Of a DNA stretch of 33,850 bases, positions 9,562-16,256 are shown one piece after another. The DNA is from a virus: positions 1 to 33,850 of IMG/VR virus record IMGVR_UViG_3300045996_001459; one strand, given 5' to 3'. Every line of letters starts with the position of its first letter. The first letter of the stretch is position 1. The position numbers and the translations under genes were made by a program. The notes under the pieces were generated by a model. The model did not search any database, was not told where the DNA came from, and saw only the letters and a program-made list of their open reading frames with translations.

Positions 9562-9851
9562 GCCTGCGCTTTTTGTAGTGCGAACGCTTCCCAAATGTCG
9601 AGCGCGTCCACGTGGTGATATAAATACAGGTATTCTTTCGTATTTCCGCCCGCTACCAACATCACGATATTTTTATTATCGTAAATTTCCTTTTGCCAGT
9701 CCCGTAAGTGATCGCCATACATTAATGTATAAAAATCCCAAACGGGCTTACCTTTCTTTAGCTCTTCAGCCGTTTTCTTGCGCTGCACTGTAAATGCAGG
9801 GAGTTTTTTAATCTTCTCAATTTCGCGATCAACCGAGTCCGTTCGTTGCAC
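9549..9851 (-). CDS. Tail assembly chaperone, downstream reading frame (T part)
   Basis: This 100-residue frame lies between the first chaperone frame and the tape measure gene, exactly where siphophages encode the T part of the G/G-T chaperone pair. Its only start in the overlap is a GTG at 9851 with no ribosome binding site, and the frame is open upstream only back to a TAG at about 9877. It is therefore more likely translated as a fusion with the preceding frame through ribosomal slippage at the T5 run (9853-9857). It is Trp/Tyr-rich (DFYTLMYGDHLRDWQKEI). The G-T fusion recruits tail tube subunits and the tape measure. Confidence 0.7.
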   Translation of the reverse strand: MQRTDSVDREIEKIKKLPAFTVQRKKTAEELKKGKPVWDFYTLMYGDHLRDWQKEIYDNKNIVMLVAGGNTKEYLYLYHHVDALDIWEAFALQKAQAWQE

Positions 9852-10254
9852 GAAAAATCTGAACCCGTTCTTCTATCCCCACCAAATCTTGCATTCTCCA
9901 AAATTCAGATTCCACCGAGCTACCGACAAACTCCTTGTGTTCAGTTTTTAATTGCTTAGGGTTGATAATTGCTTTAAAAATTTTCAATGTTGTTCGGAAA
10001 CGTAATTCAGATGCAAGGTTATTGCGCTCTATCGCTTTGCGCTGCATATCTTCTGTATAAGCCGCGATGCGGTCTGTGGGATCTTCAATTTTTGCAATTT
10101 CATTAAGTTCTTTAAATTGCTTATCAAGTGTAGAGGCTTCGTTAAAGCGCTCAATTTCTATTTTTAGAAGCTCTTCGCGAACTGCATAGCTTCCAATTTT
10201 GAAATCCACGTCAAAACTTTTTTCAACTTCGCCTTCCAAGTAGATCAATTTCAT
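9829..10254 (-). CDS. Tail assembly chaperone, upstream frame (G part)
   Basis: A 141-residue protein between the tail tube gene and the tape measure gene. The N-terminus is a short beta hairpin (MKLIYLEGEVEKSFDVDFKI) followed by charged helices, as in small tail chaperones of siphophages. The last 23 bp overlap the next frame, and the overlap follows the slippery ATTTTTCG. Separated from the tail tube gene by a strong terminator at 10276-10308, which would lower its expression relative to the tube protein. Assigned by order and architecture. Confidence 0.65.
   Translation of the reverse strand: MKLIYLEGEVEKSFDVDFKIGSYAVREELLKIEIERFNEASTLDKQFKELNEIAKIEDPTDRIAAYTEDMQRKAIERNNLASELRFRTTLKIFKAIINPKQLKTEHKEFVGSSVESEFWRMQDLVGIEERVQIFRATNGLG
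9851..9858 (-). promoter_or_regulatory. Candidate programmed frameshift site in the tail chaperone genes
   Basis: On the leftward strand the sequence is ATTTTTCG, read in the upstream frame as ATT TTT CGT. A Phe tRNA on TTT can re-pair perfectly two bases back within the T5 run (-2), or one base forward on TTC (+1). Both lead into the frame TTC GTG CAA of the downstream chaperone ORF. A -1 shift would not enter that frame. Mu-like phages are reported to use a -2 shift at this place, whereas lambda uses -1. Inference from sequence only. Confidence 0.5.
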
Positions 10255-10275
10255 AGTAGTAGTAATAATAGTTTT

Positions 10276-10308
10276 AAAAAAAGGGTAGCATTATAAAAAC
10301 ACTACCCT
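10276..10308 (-). terminator. Intrinsic terminator after the tail tube gene
   Basis: Read leftward, AGGGTAG (10308-10302), a 13-nt loop and CTACCCT (10288-10282) form a perfect 7-bp stem, and the last T begins a run of seven T residues (10282-10276). It lies between the tail tube gene and the chaperone genes. It probably attenuates transcription so that the abundant tube protein is made in excess over the downstream tail proteins. Confidence 0.8.
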
Positions 10309-10331
10309 GATTATGCTGCATTGCCGATAGA

Positions 10332-10925
10332 TTACGTAGTCGTTAAGAATTTCACAGTTTTGTGAGCGCCTTCTGCAATCGTAGCAACCGTTCCCGACTC
10401 AGTGAACAGTGCTGTAGGAAGCAATCCCGCTACAATAGCCAAAGCTGCTTTTGCTTCAATGGTAGTGAACTTTATTGTTGGTTTTAATGCTTTGCCCGGC
10501 TCCTGTTTGTAAGCTCCTGAGTCACGAGTGATATTACACAATGCAAAATTCACCATGCGATCACCTGAATCTTCTTCGTCAGAACCCACACTTATTACTA
10601 AGAGGGAATCTGCGTCAGATGATGCTCCCTTTTTAACCGAACCATTTTCGCGCGTCAAATCTTCATTTGTTACGGTTGAAGCGTTAACTGTATGCGCACG
10701 TGCTTCGAGGAAAGCCCATAGTGCCGCGTCGTTTTTAAACTGGTCAAGGGAGAAAGTAAAACTGCCGTCAGATTGCGGTGCAAAATCCGTGGAAAGAATG
10801 TCCTCTAAAGCCAATAACGCGTGCGCCTCAGCTGTTGCCGCTGTTGTGCCGTCCGATTGCACTATGCCTGAGTGGTCTGATTTGACCAGAAAAATACCGA
10901 GGTAACTACCGCCGCCGTAATTCAT
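10332..10925 (-). CDS. Major tail tube protein (putative)
   Basis: A 197-residue protein upstream of the chaperone and tape measure genes, the normal place and size for the tail tube subunit of a siphophage. The sequence is Ala/Thr/Ser/Gly-rich, with alternating strands in the N-terminal part (GSYLGIFLVKSDHSGIV) and a C-terminal beta region (GTVATIAEGAHKTVKFLTTT). No signal peptide or membrane segment. A strong terminator follows it, as is common for abundant virion proteins. AGAGAA upstream of the ATG is a weak ribosome binding site. Confidence 0.65.
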   Translation of the reverse strand: MNYGGGSYLGIFLVKSDHSGIVQSDGTTAATAEAHALLALEDILSTDFAPQSDGSFTFSLDQFKNDAALWAFLEARAHTVNASTVTNEDLTRENGSVKKGASSDADSLLVISVGSDEEDSGDRMVNFALCNITRDSGAYKQEPGKALKPTIKFTTIEAKAALAIVAGLLPTALFTESGTVATIAEGAHKTVKFLTTT

Positions 10926-10951
10926 AATTTTTCTCTAATAAGTGGTGAAAT

Positions 10952-11356
10952 TTATAATCGTGTATCTTTTAAAAACAATCCTACGGTAAATGCAACTACT
11001 GCTGCTACTACTCCATAAAAAAACAGTCCTACTTTTGCCGTAAACGGATATTTTTCAACTTCTTTGACAAATCGCGGTTGAATAACTGTCACCGTATCTT
11101 TATAAGGAATTTTCACCGTGTCCGGCTGGATCCTTACATAAAATTTCTTTAACTGTGGGTAGTAGCTCACCATTTGAAGCGTGTCTACTTCCGTCCTGAT
11201 AAGCGTATCCGTAATAAAAACAGCCGGTAGTGTATCGCTAATAAGCGGCGGTAACGCACTCAGGACAGTATCGCGGATTGTTACCGTTTTTGTCGTAGAT
11301 ACCGGCTGGCAGCAGCTACACAGTGTAAATATGATAATGAGTAAAGCTGCTTTCAT
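10952..11356 (-). CDS. Unimolecular-spanin-like lysis lipoprotein
   Basis: A 134-residue protein with a hydrophobic N-terminal signal ending in a lipobox-like LCSC (Cys15 as candidate acylated residue), a periplasmic Thr/Val/Asp-rich beta region (about 20-100) and a single C-terminal transmembrane helix (about 108-129) with a short basic end. An outer-membrane lipoprotein anchor plus an inner-membrane helix in one chain is the architecture of u-spanins such as T1 gp11, which fuse the two membranes in the last step of lysis; T1 gp11 is of similar length. It follows holin and endolysin genes (ATG overlapping the previous stop), which supports the call. No sequence-level family match is claimed. 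Confidence 0.65.
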   Translation of the reverse strand: MKAALLIIIFTLCSCCQPVSTTKTVTIRDTVLSALPPLISDTLPAVFITDTLIRTEVDTLQMVSYYPQLKKFYVRIQPDTVKIPYKDTVTVIQPRFVKEVEKYPFTAKVGLFFYGVVAAVVAFTVGLFLKDTRL

Positions 11357-11559
11357 TTATTCCGGCTTTTTAATTCTTTAATGAGTAATCCTAAAGGAAG
11401 CGCGGTTACGATTGCTGAAGTAAATATTTCAGGGAATGATTCACCACCTTTATACGCAATGACTATATACCAAAGCATTGCACAGAAATTTATCGTCGCT
11501 ATTAGTAATAGTAAGCGCGTGGCTGAAAGTTTGCCGCTATGATCGTGCAGGAAACTCAA
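11353..11559 (-). CDS. Holin-like two-helix membrane protein
   Basis: A small protein with two hydrophobic segments (ATRLLLLIATINFCAMLWYIVIA and FTSAIVTALPLGLLI, split by a short loop) and a charged Lys/Arg C-terminus, the usual look of a class II holin. The N-terminus SFLHDHSGKLSATR resembles small phage holins whose short cytoplasmic start precedes the first helix. I chose TTG at 11559: it follows a strong GGAGAGGG directly after the endolysin stop codon, giving 68 residues. Longer in-frame ATG starts at 11601 and 11631 would lie inside the endolysin gene and lack a ribosome binding site. Confidence 0.6.
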   Translation of the reverse strand: MSFLHDHSGKLSATRLLLLIATINFCAMLWYIVIAYKGGESFPEIFTSAIVTALPLGLLIKELKSRNK

Positions 11560-11560
11560 A

Positions 11561-11962
11561 CTACCCTCTCCAACGTGCTTTTGTTTTCCGAACGTCCACA
11601 TGTACGAAATTGTCGTACAATCCCAAACCACCCGGATGCGATTTTCCTGTAACTACTCCCTTATCTAACGACACGTACAGTTTTGATGGCCTGATTCCCG
11701 CTACATTTATATCTGCCGCTGTGCCTTTCATGTGCTGAGAATCTTTAGCGCCGCCAATCTTTTCATTGTATTCAGGTGTTCTGTAGCCGGAATTAATCGT
11801 TATCGGTGCATTATAGTAGTGGCGAATTGTTTGCAGAATATGCACAAGTTCGTCACTAATAAGGATTTCATCGCTTCCATCCTTACACCGAAACTCTTTT
11901 ACTTTAAAAGATGAAGAAAGCTGCTTTTCCCCATCGGTAGCAAGACTGTATTTTCGTACCAT
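11561..11962 (-). CDS. Endolysin, M15 family D,D-peptidase-like
   Basis: A 133-residue zinc peptidase that would cut peptidoglycan cross-links or stems during lysis. It has the M15-type motif SQHMKGTAADI (His77 and Asp84 as zinc ligands), an upstream SGYRTPEYN and a C-terminal FVHVDVR (His121 as third ligand). There is no signal peptide, so export should depend on a holin. The gene lies between two holin-like membrane genes and is followed by a spanin-like gene, so the four form a compact lysis cassette. GAGGAAG upstream of the ATG is a fair ribosome binding site. Confidence 0.9.
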   Translation of the reverse strand: MVRKYSLATDGEKQLSSSFKVKEFRCKDGSDEILISDELVHILQTIRHYYNAPITINSGYRTPEYNEKIGGAKDSQHMKGTAADINVAGIRPSKLYVSLDKGVVTGKSHPGGLGLYDNFVHVDVRKTKARWRG

Positions 11963-11964
11963 AA

Positions 11965-12300
11965 TTAATCTTCCTCTTCAGAACCAGCCGCACTTTTTAG
12001 AGACTGCCTGCCGTATTTAATACGATCGCGCAGCTTCATAAATCCAAGAATAAAGCCAATAGAACCCGCCGCAATACCGATACTTAAATTTAATATTGTC
12101 AGGATCTCAGCTACCAAACCTATATGAACAAATCCCGCTACTACAGCAAAAAACCCAAATACTTTAGAAGCGATAAAGCCCATGAAACCTAAAAAGATAT
12201 GGGTGTTTGGTATGTTATATTCCTGCACGTTGACTCTGTGGTGCATAGCGTTTTTAAAATCAGGCCGCTGTGGTGAATAGCGGCCTGTATTAGTTTTCAA
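11965..12300 (-). CDS. Small membrane protein, second holin candidate
   Basis: The protein has two strongly hydrophobic stretches (about residues 35-60 and 64-90) and a basic, then acidic C-terminus (RDRIKYGRQSLKSAAGSEEED). It sits directly between the major capsid gene and the endolysin, so it is a holin or holin regulator candidate. The full frame needs a TTG start at 12300 without a clear ribosome binding site; an in-frame ATG at 12246 would give 93 residues and keep both membrane helices. Which of the two small membrane proteins in the cassette is the pore-forming holin cannot be told from sequence. Confidence 0.55.
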   Translation of the reverse strand: MKTNTGRYSPQRPDFKNAMHHRVNVQEYNIPNTHIFLGFMGFIASKVFGFFAVVAGFVHIGLVAEILTILNLSIGIAAGSIGFILGFMKLRDRIKYGRQSLKSAAGSEEED

Positions 12301-12306
12301 TAGTGA

Positions 12307-13290
12307 TTATACTTTCAGGTTGCGAACGCGAAGGATAGAATTTGACTCTTCAATTTTCCATGAAGCGCGAATTTCCCATTTTTCGCGGTACGATTCTTTT
12401 CCTTCCAACGTGCCGTAGTCATTCCACTCAAGGCCTGAGTTCGTCACAAGAGAAGTACGCATTTCGCCAGGGGACATAATGTAAAGTGAAGTTGTATTCG
12501 TTAGCGGCGTTGCGTTATCATCTTCTTCGGTATTCAGGATTGAAGTTGCAAGAACTTTAACAATTGGAATTCCTGCATATGTAGAAATCGGGCGGCCAAA
12601 CAAATCACGGCTTTCACCAATAATGTGTTTTACGCGTGCAATTGTACTGATGCGTGCCGCAAGCGAAGGATTTACAACAATTGCCGTAGGATTTGAAACC
12701 TGAGCTAAAAGCAATTCCATCATTTCAATGAATTCGCCTTGTGCGGTGGAATTCGTCAAATCCATACTATCGTCAGTAGCGGCTGTGTATTCAGCAGCAT
12801 TGGCCACGCCTTTCACTCCTGTAAAGCCCGGAATGTCAGTAGTGCCGTCAAGAATGGTAGTTAAACCGTAAATGCTGTTTGAAGAACCGTCGCTATTAAA
12901 GAGTTTTCCTTCATAACCTTGCGCAAACGAACGCATTTGCTTAACGCCAAGCTTTTCAAGCCATTTGTCAATATTCAATACACCATTTTCCGCATCAGCC
13001 ATGTGCGAACGGTCAATATCAATAGAACCACCATGAATACGCAGTGATCCCGTTTGATCTGACGGCGGTGTTTTATCCGAAGTAGTCCAGCTTCCACCAA
13101 TAGCGCGGGCTGCGGCGGCGGCTGCAATATCAGCAAGTACGTTATAGCGGAATGAAGTAGAACCTTCCTCAAAAGCTGACTGGCTTTCAAGATACGCAAG
13201 GAATGGTGATTCCTGAAGTAAGTACCCAAGCGCAAGATTTCCGCGTCCTGAAGGGCTGTTGATTTTTGAAAGGCCTGAGAGTTGTGCCAT
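12307..13290 (-). CDS. Major capsid protein, HK97-fold type
   Basis: A 327-residue protein following the scaffold gene. Features of HK97-fold capsid proteins: an N-terminal extended region, a central Ala-rich helix (ADIAAAAAARAIGG), a long helix with EFIEMMELLLAQVSNPTAIVVNPS (P-domain-like spine helix followed by a beta strand), and a C-terminal beta region ending with the strand pattern WEIRASWKIEESNSILRVRNLKV (split by short turns). No separate prohead protease gene is obvious. It is the second gene of the leftward late operon, 34 bp after the scaffold gene. Confidence 0.8.
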   Translation of the reverse strand: MAQLSGLSKINSPSGRGNLALGYLLQESPFLAYLESQSAFEEGSTSFRYNVLADIAAAAAARAIGGSWTTSDKTPPSDQTGSLRIHGGSIDIDRSHMADAENGVLNIDKWLEKLGVKQMRSFAQGYEGKLFNSDGSSNSIYGLTTILDGTTDIPGFTGVKGVANAAEYTAATDDSMDLTNSTAQGEFIEMMELLLAQVSNPTAIVVNPSLAARISTIARVKHIIGESRDLFGRPISTYAGIPIVKVLATSILNTEEDDNATPLTNTTSLYIMSPGEMRTSLVTNSGLEWNDYGTLEGKESYREKWEIRASWKIEESNSILRVRNLKV

Positions 13291-13324
13291 TTCTTAAAAG
13301 CTCCGATAAATTATAGGGTGGTGA

Positions 13325-13903
13325 TTAGTTGACTGATTGAGTTTCCAGATAAGCCCGTACTTCAGGGCGTAAAGCTCCTGCAAAGCCGCCTGATGGCTGT
13401 GGTGCATTCGTGTTATTATTGTTACTGCCTGCTACCGGGGCAGGTGCGGGTTTCGCTACCGGGAGCGCGTCTACAATTGCTGCTGTTGCTTCAAAATTCT
13501 GCTCAAATAATGCAATCCAATGGGCTTCCTGTTGTTCATTCTGTGCCGGGATTTGCTTATTCTCCTTCATTTTTTGTATGTATGCAGTAACCTTCGCTTT
13601 TTGATCTGCTGTGGCTTTTTCCTGCAATGCCGATACAGCCGCTTCACGCGCTGCTTTTTCCTCACCAAGCGTAGTAAGTACATCATTTAACTGCTTCTCT
13701 CTCTGCGCTTCTTTTGCTGCAAAATCCTGCTTAATTGACTCCAATTCCGCGCGTAAAGCATTGATTGCGCTTGCATTATGAATATAATTCTGTGAATTGT
13801 CAGGGTTTGGCGGTGTGTCTGGTACTGCGTTGCGTACTTGTGCCTCAACTTCGGGCGTTAAAATTCCAATTGAACGCAGAACATTCAGTATTTGCTCTTT
13901 CAT
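13325..13903 (-). CDS. Capsid scaffolding protein (putative)
   Basis: A 192-residue, highly helical, charged protein just upstream of the major capsid gene. Residues about 45-130 form a long Glu/Lys/Gln/Ala-rich coiled coil, followed by a Pro/Ala/Asn-rich linker (AKPAPAPVAGSNNNN) and a short conserved-looking C-terminal segment (FAGALRPEVRAYLETQ), the typical layout of a scaffold whose C-terminus binds the capsid protein. I chose the ATG at 13903 because a TATAAT box lies at 13928-13933; an earlier ATG at 13957 would be upstream of that promoter. First gene of the leftward late operon. Confidence 0.65.
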   Translation of the reverse strand: MKEQILNVLRSIGILTPEVEAQVRNAVPDTPPNPDNSQNYIHNASAINALRAELESIKQDFAAKEAQREKQLNDVLTTLGEEKAAREAAVSALQEKATADQKAKVTAYIQKMKENKQIPAQNEQQEAHWIALFEQNFEATAAIVDALPVAKPAPAPVAGSNNNNTNAPQPSGGFAGALRPEVRAYLETQSVN

Positions 13904-13927
13904 GGTAGTGCTGTGGTGTTGGTGAAT

Positions 13928-13933
13928 ATTATA
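13928..13933 (-). promoter_or_regulatory. Candidate -10 box of the leftward late promoter
   Basis: A perfect TATAAT on the leftward strand, about 25 bp before the scaffold ATG at 13903. There is no recognisable -35 box at the right distance, as expected for an activator-dependent late promoter. The large dyad at 13970-13998 is centred about 60 bp upstream of the expected start of transcription. Confidence 0.5.
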
Positions 13934-13969
13934 CACAGCAAAGTTCTTTAAAGGCATGAACTATTTAAT

Positions 13970-14010
13970 GCGGTATACCTCACTATGCTGTATACCGCAA
14001 GTTTTTTTTT
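13970..14010. promoter_or_regulatory. Large dyad between the divergent late operons (operator or attenuator)
   Basis: GCGGTATAC (13970-13978), an 11-nt spacer and GTATACCGC (13990-13998) form a perfect 9-bp inverted repeat in the 160-bp gap between the leftward scaffold gene and the rightward gene at 14063. Rightward it is followed by nine T residues (14002-14010), so it can also act as an intrinsic terminator. No rightward gene lies just before it, so either it blocks antisense transcription, or it attenuates the rightward late operon, or it is the binding site of a dimeric late activator. The central position favours a shared control site. Confidence 0.7.
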
Positions 14011-14062
14011 ATCCAGTCAGGTAGTTTAGCGGTGTAGTTCATTCACCACAAGAAAAAACGCT

Positions 14063-14437
14063 ATGCCATACGTAACCTATAATGATATTGAAGAGCTTAT
14101 TCCGGCTGGACTGAAGGGGATTTTAAGCGATGCAGGTACATTCGCTATTTATGAAGCGCAAGCCGCTACTATTATAAGCGGGATTTTAGGAAACGATGTT
14201 CCGGCCGATGCTGACGATGCAGAAGACTTCACCACAACACCAGCCGCGTGGATAATTACCAAGCTTTGTGCATTTGCCAAACTTAGCAATGCAGGTGACC
14301 AGCTTTGGGATTCCATCAATGCCAATTATAAACTTGCACTTGATATGCTGAAGGCACGCCCTACGACGGTGGTCACTTCTGCTTACAGTTTTGCAGGAGT
14401 TGGTGAGTTCAGTAATAATATTAAAACAGGTGGATAA
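14063..14437 (+). CDS. Head-tail joining protein, Mu gp36-like (DUF1320 type)
   Basis: A 124-residue protein that starts with the pattern typical of gp36/DUF1320-like connector proteins: MPYVTYNDIEELIP, then helices with DAQ/DAEDF-like spacing, an acidic DVPADADDAEDF stretch and a helix ending near KARPTT. Such proteins sit at the head-tail interface. It is the first gene of the rightward late operon and its stop overlaps the next ATG (TAATG). Mu encodes its equivalent beside the capsid gene; here the capsid gene lies divergently on the other side of the control region. Confidence 0.55.
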   Translation: MPYVTYNDIEELIPAGLKGILSDAGTFAIYEAQAATIISGILGNDVPADADDAEDFTTTPAAWIITKLCAFAKLSNAGDQLWDSINANYKLALDMLKARPTTVVTSAYSFAGVGEFSNNIKTGG

Positions 14438-14829
14438 TGAACTTTTCTGAAGTATGGGATGCAGCGCATCAAAAGCTTGTGGATGCAGCCACTACCATTG
14501 GAATTCCTGCTGCTTCCATCGTGCAGGGCGGTTTGGATGTGGCTGCCCCGGCAATTAACTCTGAATTACTGCCTGTTACCAATGAAAATTCAGAAAATGG
14601 AGATTTTAAAAACGCTTTGGCAGAACTGAACTTATATGTTCATGCAGAGCCACAAGCGTCGGACGTGGAAGCAATGAAGGCGGCTATGGAATTAGCGGGA
14701 AAAGTTGCAACATCTATGATCAGAACAAAATATATTATAAAATCCAAAGGCGTGGCTCTTGCGGCTATGGAAAGTAATGCCGCGATTGTAGTAATTACTT
14801 ATGTAGTAACCTACAATCCTTTAGGATAA
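14437..14829 (+). CDS. Putative tail terminator / neck protein
   Basis: A 130-residue protein translated in overlap with the gp36-like gene. It has an N-terminal helix, a central segment and a C-terminal strand pair ending ITYVVTYNPLG, similar in layout to small tail-completion proteins that follow gp36-like genes. No diagnostic motif is visible, so the name rests on order (Mu gp36-gp37 position). No membrane segment, no cysteines. Confidence 0.4.
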   Translation: MNFSEVWDAAHQKLVDAATTIGIPAASIVQGGLDVAAPAINSELLPVTNENSENGDFKNALAELNLYVHAEPQASDVEAMKAAMELAGKVATSMIRTKYIIKSKGVALAAMESNAAIVVITYVVTYNPLG

Positions 14830-14856
14830 ATTTTTACTCATTAGATCACCACACTA

Positions 14857-15720
14857 ATGCAACAATGGAAAGCTACGCAGAATAAACACGGCGTCATTGA
14901 CGTGCGAATTCCATATGAAACCCGGAACGGTTTTACTTTTAAAGTCCTGCTTACATCAGACCGCCACCATGACAATCCAAAGTCTGATAATGCAATGGAA
15001 AAACGGCACTTAGAAGAAGCCAAAGCGATCAATGCACCTGTTTTTGATATTGGTGACTTATTCTGTGCTATGCAGGGGCGTAACGACAGGCGCGGGCACA
15101 AAAGCGGTGTGAAACCTCAGGATAGTGTAGATTCCTACTATACGCAAATTGTTGAATCTGCTGCTGAATTTTACGGGCCGTATGCTTCACAGTTTGCCAT
15201 GATAGGTACAGGTAATCACGAATCGGCTGTACTAAACAGGAATGAGATTGATTTAACCGGGCTTCTTTTAAAGTTTATTGAATTACAGACAGGTGTAAAA
15301 ATTAATCGTGGCGGTTATGCAGGATTTACGCGCTTTTGTTTTGAACGTCCGGGCGGTGGTACGACTATTGTCAAGACTATGTTCCATACGCACGGTTCCG
15401 GTGGAAGTTCGCCTGTTACGGGTGGAGTCTTACAATCTGCGCGGCGGGCGGTCTGGAATCCTGATGCTGATATATGTATTAGCGGGCACATTCATTCAGA
15501 GTACAGGCGCTTATTGAGAAGATTCCGCTTAGATAAAAGCGGTACACCTTATTTTGATGAACAATTGCACGTAAGCATTCCAACGTACAAAGATGAATTT
15601 GATGTAAAGGGCGGCTGGCACATGGAGAAAACGGAATCACCACGCCCGATCGGTGCAAGCTGGTTAATATTCACATATCGCAATAGTGATATTCATTTAG
15701 ATACAATTCTTGCACGATGA
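14857..15720 (+). CDS. Calcineurin-like metallophosphoesterase
   Basis: A 287-residue enzyme with the metal-binding motifs of the metallophosphoesterase fold in order: SDRHHD (Asp35, His37), DIGD (Asp67), GTGNHES (Asn120, His121), FHTHG (His177, His179) and GHIH (210-213). It would hydrolyse phosphomono- or diesters with two metal ions; the substrate is not shown by sequence. It lies among head-completion and packaging genes, overlapping the start of the next small gene (ATGA). A role in DNA packaging, nucleotide signalling or counter-defence is possible, but none is established here. Confidence 0.9.
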   Translation: MQQWKATQNKHGVIDVRIPYETRNGFTFKVLLTSDRHHDNPKSDNAMEKRHLEEAKAINAPVFDIGDLFCAMQGRNDRRGHKSGVKPQDSVDSYYTQIVESAAEFYGPYASQFAMIGTGNHESAVLNRNEIDLTGLLLKFIELQTGVKINRGGYAGFTRFCFERPGGGTTIVKTMFHTHGSGGSSPVTGGVLQSARRAVWNPDADICISGHIHSEYRRLLRRFRLDKSGTPYFDEQLHVSIPTYKDEFDVKGGWHMEKTESPRPIGASWLIFTYRNSDIHLDTILAR

Positions 15721-15845
15721 AAAAGGAAGCGTATCTGCTACTCATAGAAGCATTAGAAAAATTCATTGAAACGGCACACCCTCACCATCATATCAAATGG
15801 CTGTGCTTTCAGTTAATAAACAGGTTGTATAAGGAAATATTATGA
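15717..15845 (+). CDS. Very small hypothetical protein (42 aa) in the packaging operon
   Basis: The ATG at 15717 overlaps the metallophosphoesterase stop (ATGA), and the TGA at 15843-15845 overlaps the next ATG in the same way. This 4-bp coupling on both sides is strong evidence that the 42-codon frame is translated. The product is a single amphipathic helix with a His cluster (HPHHH, residues 21-25) and a Trp. No family recognised. Confidence 0.6.
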   Translation: MKKEAYLLLIEALEKFIETAHPHHHIKWLCFQLINRLYKEIL

Positions 15846-16033
15846 CAATCAGTAAAACCGATATTATCACCGAACTGAAGTATAACGGCGGTTCGCTGTA
15901 TTCTACTACTTCAGCGTTAGGGCTTACCATTGAAGAGCTGACTGATCGCATGGAAGCTGACTTGGAAATTAAGGAAGTGATGCTTCAGGCACGTAAGGAA
16001 TATAGAGAGAAACATCCAATTAAGACAGCGTGA
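15842..16033 (+). CDS. Small HTH-like protein
   Basis: A 63-residue protein starting MTISKTDIITELKYNGGSL (then YSTTSALGLTIEELTDRMEA), compatible with a small helix-turn-helix: an initial helix, then a second helix and a turn (ALGLTIEEL). It lies three genes upstream of the large terminase in a coupled operon. It could be a DNA-recognition or regulatory protein of packaging. No family match claimed. Confidence 0.5.
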   Translation: MTISKTDIITELKYNGGSLYSTTSALGLTIEELTDRMEADLEIKEVMLQARKEYREKHPIKTA

Positions 16034-16034
16034 A

Positions 16035-16256
16035 ATGACAAACTTTCTTGCACCACAAAATTACAGTTCTGCATTAAAAAGCAATGCAGAAAACTACCTT
16101 TTGAACTGTTTTTCGGGCAATAAGGAGACGGCTGTCTATACCGAGCTTATCAATGCAGCAATGGTAATTACGGGCGGACTGGCGTGGTTTCAGCCGCAAA
16201 ACGTGCAGATTAACGTGCAGAATCCTGAACAAATTGACGATAACGAAGAAGAATGA
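16035..16256 (+). CDS. Small hypothetical protein of the packaging operon
   Basis: A 73-residue protein with a short helical region (residues 10-45), a hydrophobic middle (AAMVITGGLAWFQPQ) and an acidic tail (NPEQIDDNEEE). It lies between a small HTH-like gene and the small terminase, 1 bp after one stop and 4 bp overlapping the next start. Not recognised. Confidence 0.5.
   Translation: MTNFLAPQNYSSALKSNAENYLLNCFSGNKETAVYTELINAAMVITGGLAWFQPQNVQINVQNPEQIDDNEEE

Noticed and set aside
9353-9793. 146-codon rightward frame over the tape measure start and chaperone genes
   Set aside because: Antisense to three consistent leftward genes; Ser/Pro-rich shadow sequence typical of the reverse of coiled-coil genes.
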